The notes under the pieces were generated by a model, which saw nothing but the letters and a program-made list of their open reading frames with translations, was not told where the DNA came from and made no database searches. This document shows, piece after piece, positions 63,926 through 64,000 of a stretch of 64,000 nucleotides of DNA. Location of the stretch: NCBI GenBank assembly GCA_016271365.2, contig CM057456.1, positions 890,998,001 to 891,062,000 of the forward strand, read 5' to 3'. This DNA comes from Neoceratodus forsteri. Its lineage: Eukaryota > Chordata > Ceratodontiformes > Ceratodontidae. Every line of letters begins with the position of its first letter. Positions within the stretch are counted from its first letter, which is position 1. Position numbers and translations under genes: made by a program.

Positions 63926-64000
63926 GGTTAGTACTGCTACTGGGGCAGAACATTCTAAATTAGTTCCGAATGCTTGTGCTAGACCTACTGTACTGACATA

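Noticed and set aside
1..64000. CRISPR arrays, operons, bacterial or plasmid features
   Set aside because: No regularly spaced repeats, no compact gene layout, and every recognisable coding block belongs to a eukaryotic retroelement.
1..64000. Retrovirus-like (LTR) elements
   Set aside because: No direct long terminal repeats, primer-binding sites or DDE integrase motifs were seen; the RT/RNase H genes sit in DIRS contexts with inverted repeats and tyrosine recombinases.

Overview
This window is repeat-packed vertebrate nuclear DNA, not a gene region. No host exon, tRNA gene, rRNA or CRISPR array could be supported. CR1 and L2 LINEs, tRNA-derived SINEs, a MIR/CORE-like SINE fragment, a Penelope-like GIY-YIG fragment and many DIRS tyrosine-recombinase retrotransposons together fit a large tetrapod genome of the amphibian, tuatara or turtle kind. 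I cannot name the species from sequence alone.

The dominant content is eight DIRS-like copies, about 35 kb in total and all on the minus strand. I name them G (1-3458, cut by the window edge), H (4744-9034), B (16923-30092, interrupted), A (19355-25232), D (35426-37412, 5' part only), C (40921-45860), E (48302-53580) and F (53578-60392). Read on the minus strand, a complete copy runs: inverted terminal repeat, GAG-like gene with a Cys/His finger, overlapping RT/RNase H and methylase-like region, tyrosine recombinase (YR), internal complementary region (ICR), second inverted terminal repeat. Only the YR of A (340 aa) is an intact long reading frame. All other coding regions are broken.

Layout. 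1-4.7 kb: DIRS G with two SINE insertions, then a decayed CR1 and a third SINE copy. 4.7-9.0 kb: short DIRS H with a GAG minisatellite. 9.1-14.6 kb: a nearly full CR1 and an L2 LINE, both minus, and a 142-bp tandem duplication. 15.0-16.9 kb: a CR1 inserted into another CR1. 16.9-30.1 kb: a three-level nest in which non-autonomous DIRS B contains an AT-rich LINE flanked by a 12-bp target duplication, and the LINE contains DIRS A. 30.1-35.4 kb: AT-rich DNA with hairpins, a roughly 590-bp tandem duplication and old CR1 pieces. 35.4-40.9 kb: DIRS D and a Penelope-like remnant. 40.9-45.9 kb: DIRS C, whose YR lost its catalytic half. 46-48 kb: a MIR-like fragment and a fourth SINE. 48.3-60.4 kb: DIRS E and F joined end to end, with a 31-bp direct repeat on both outer sides. 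60.4-64 kb: AT-rich DNA with an L2-like fragment, a 177-bp tandem repeat and a long hairpin.

The points most worth following are the E/F joint and its flanking direct repeat, the patch of D-type GAG sequence inside the YR gene of E, the uniform DIRS orientation, the shared YLDN reverse-transcriptase box of E and F, and an apparently undescribed SINE family with four copies here. End positions of elements are read by eye from repeat comparisons and are good to about 10-30 bases unless a target duplication is quoted.
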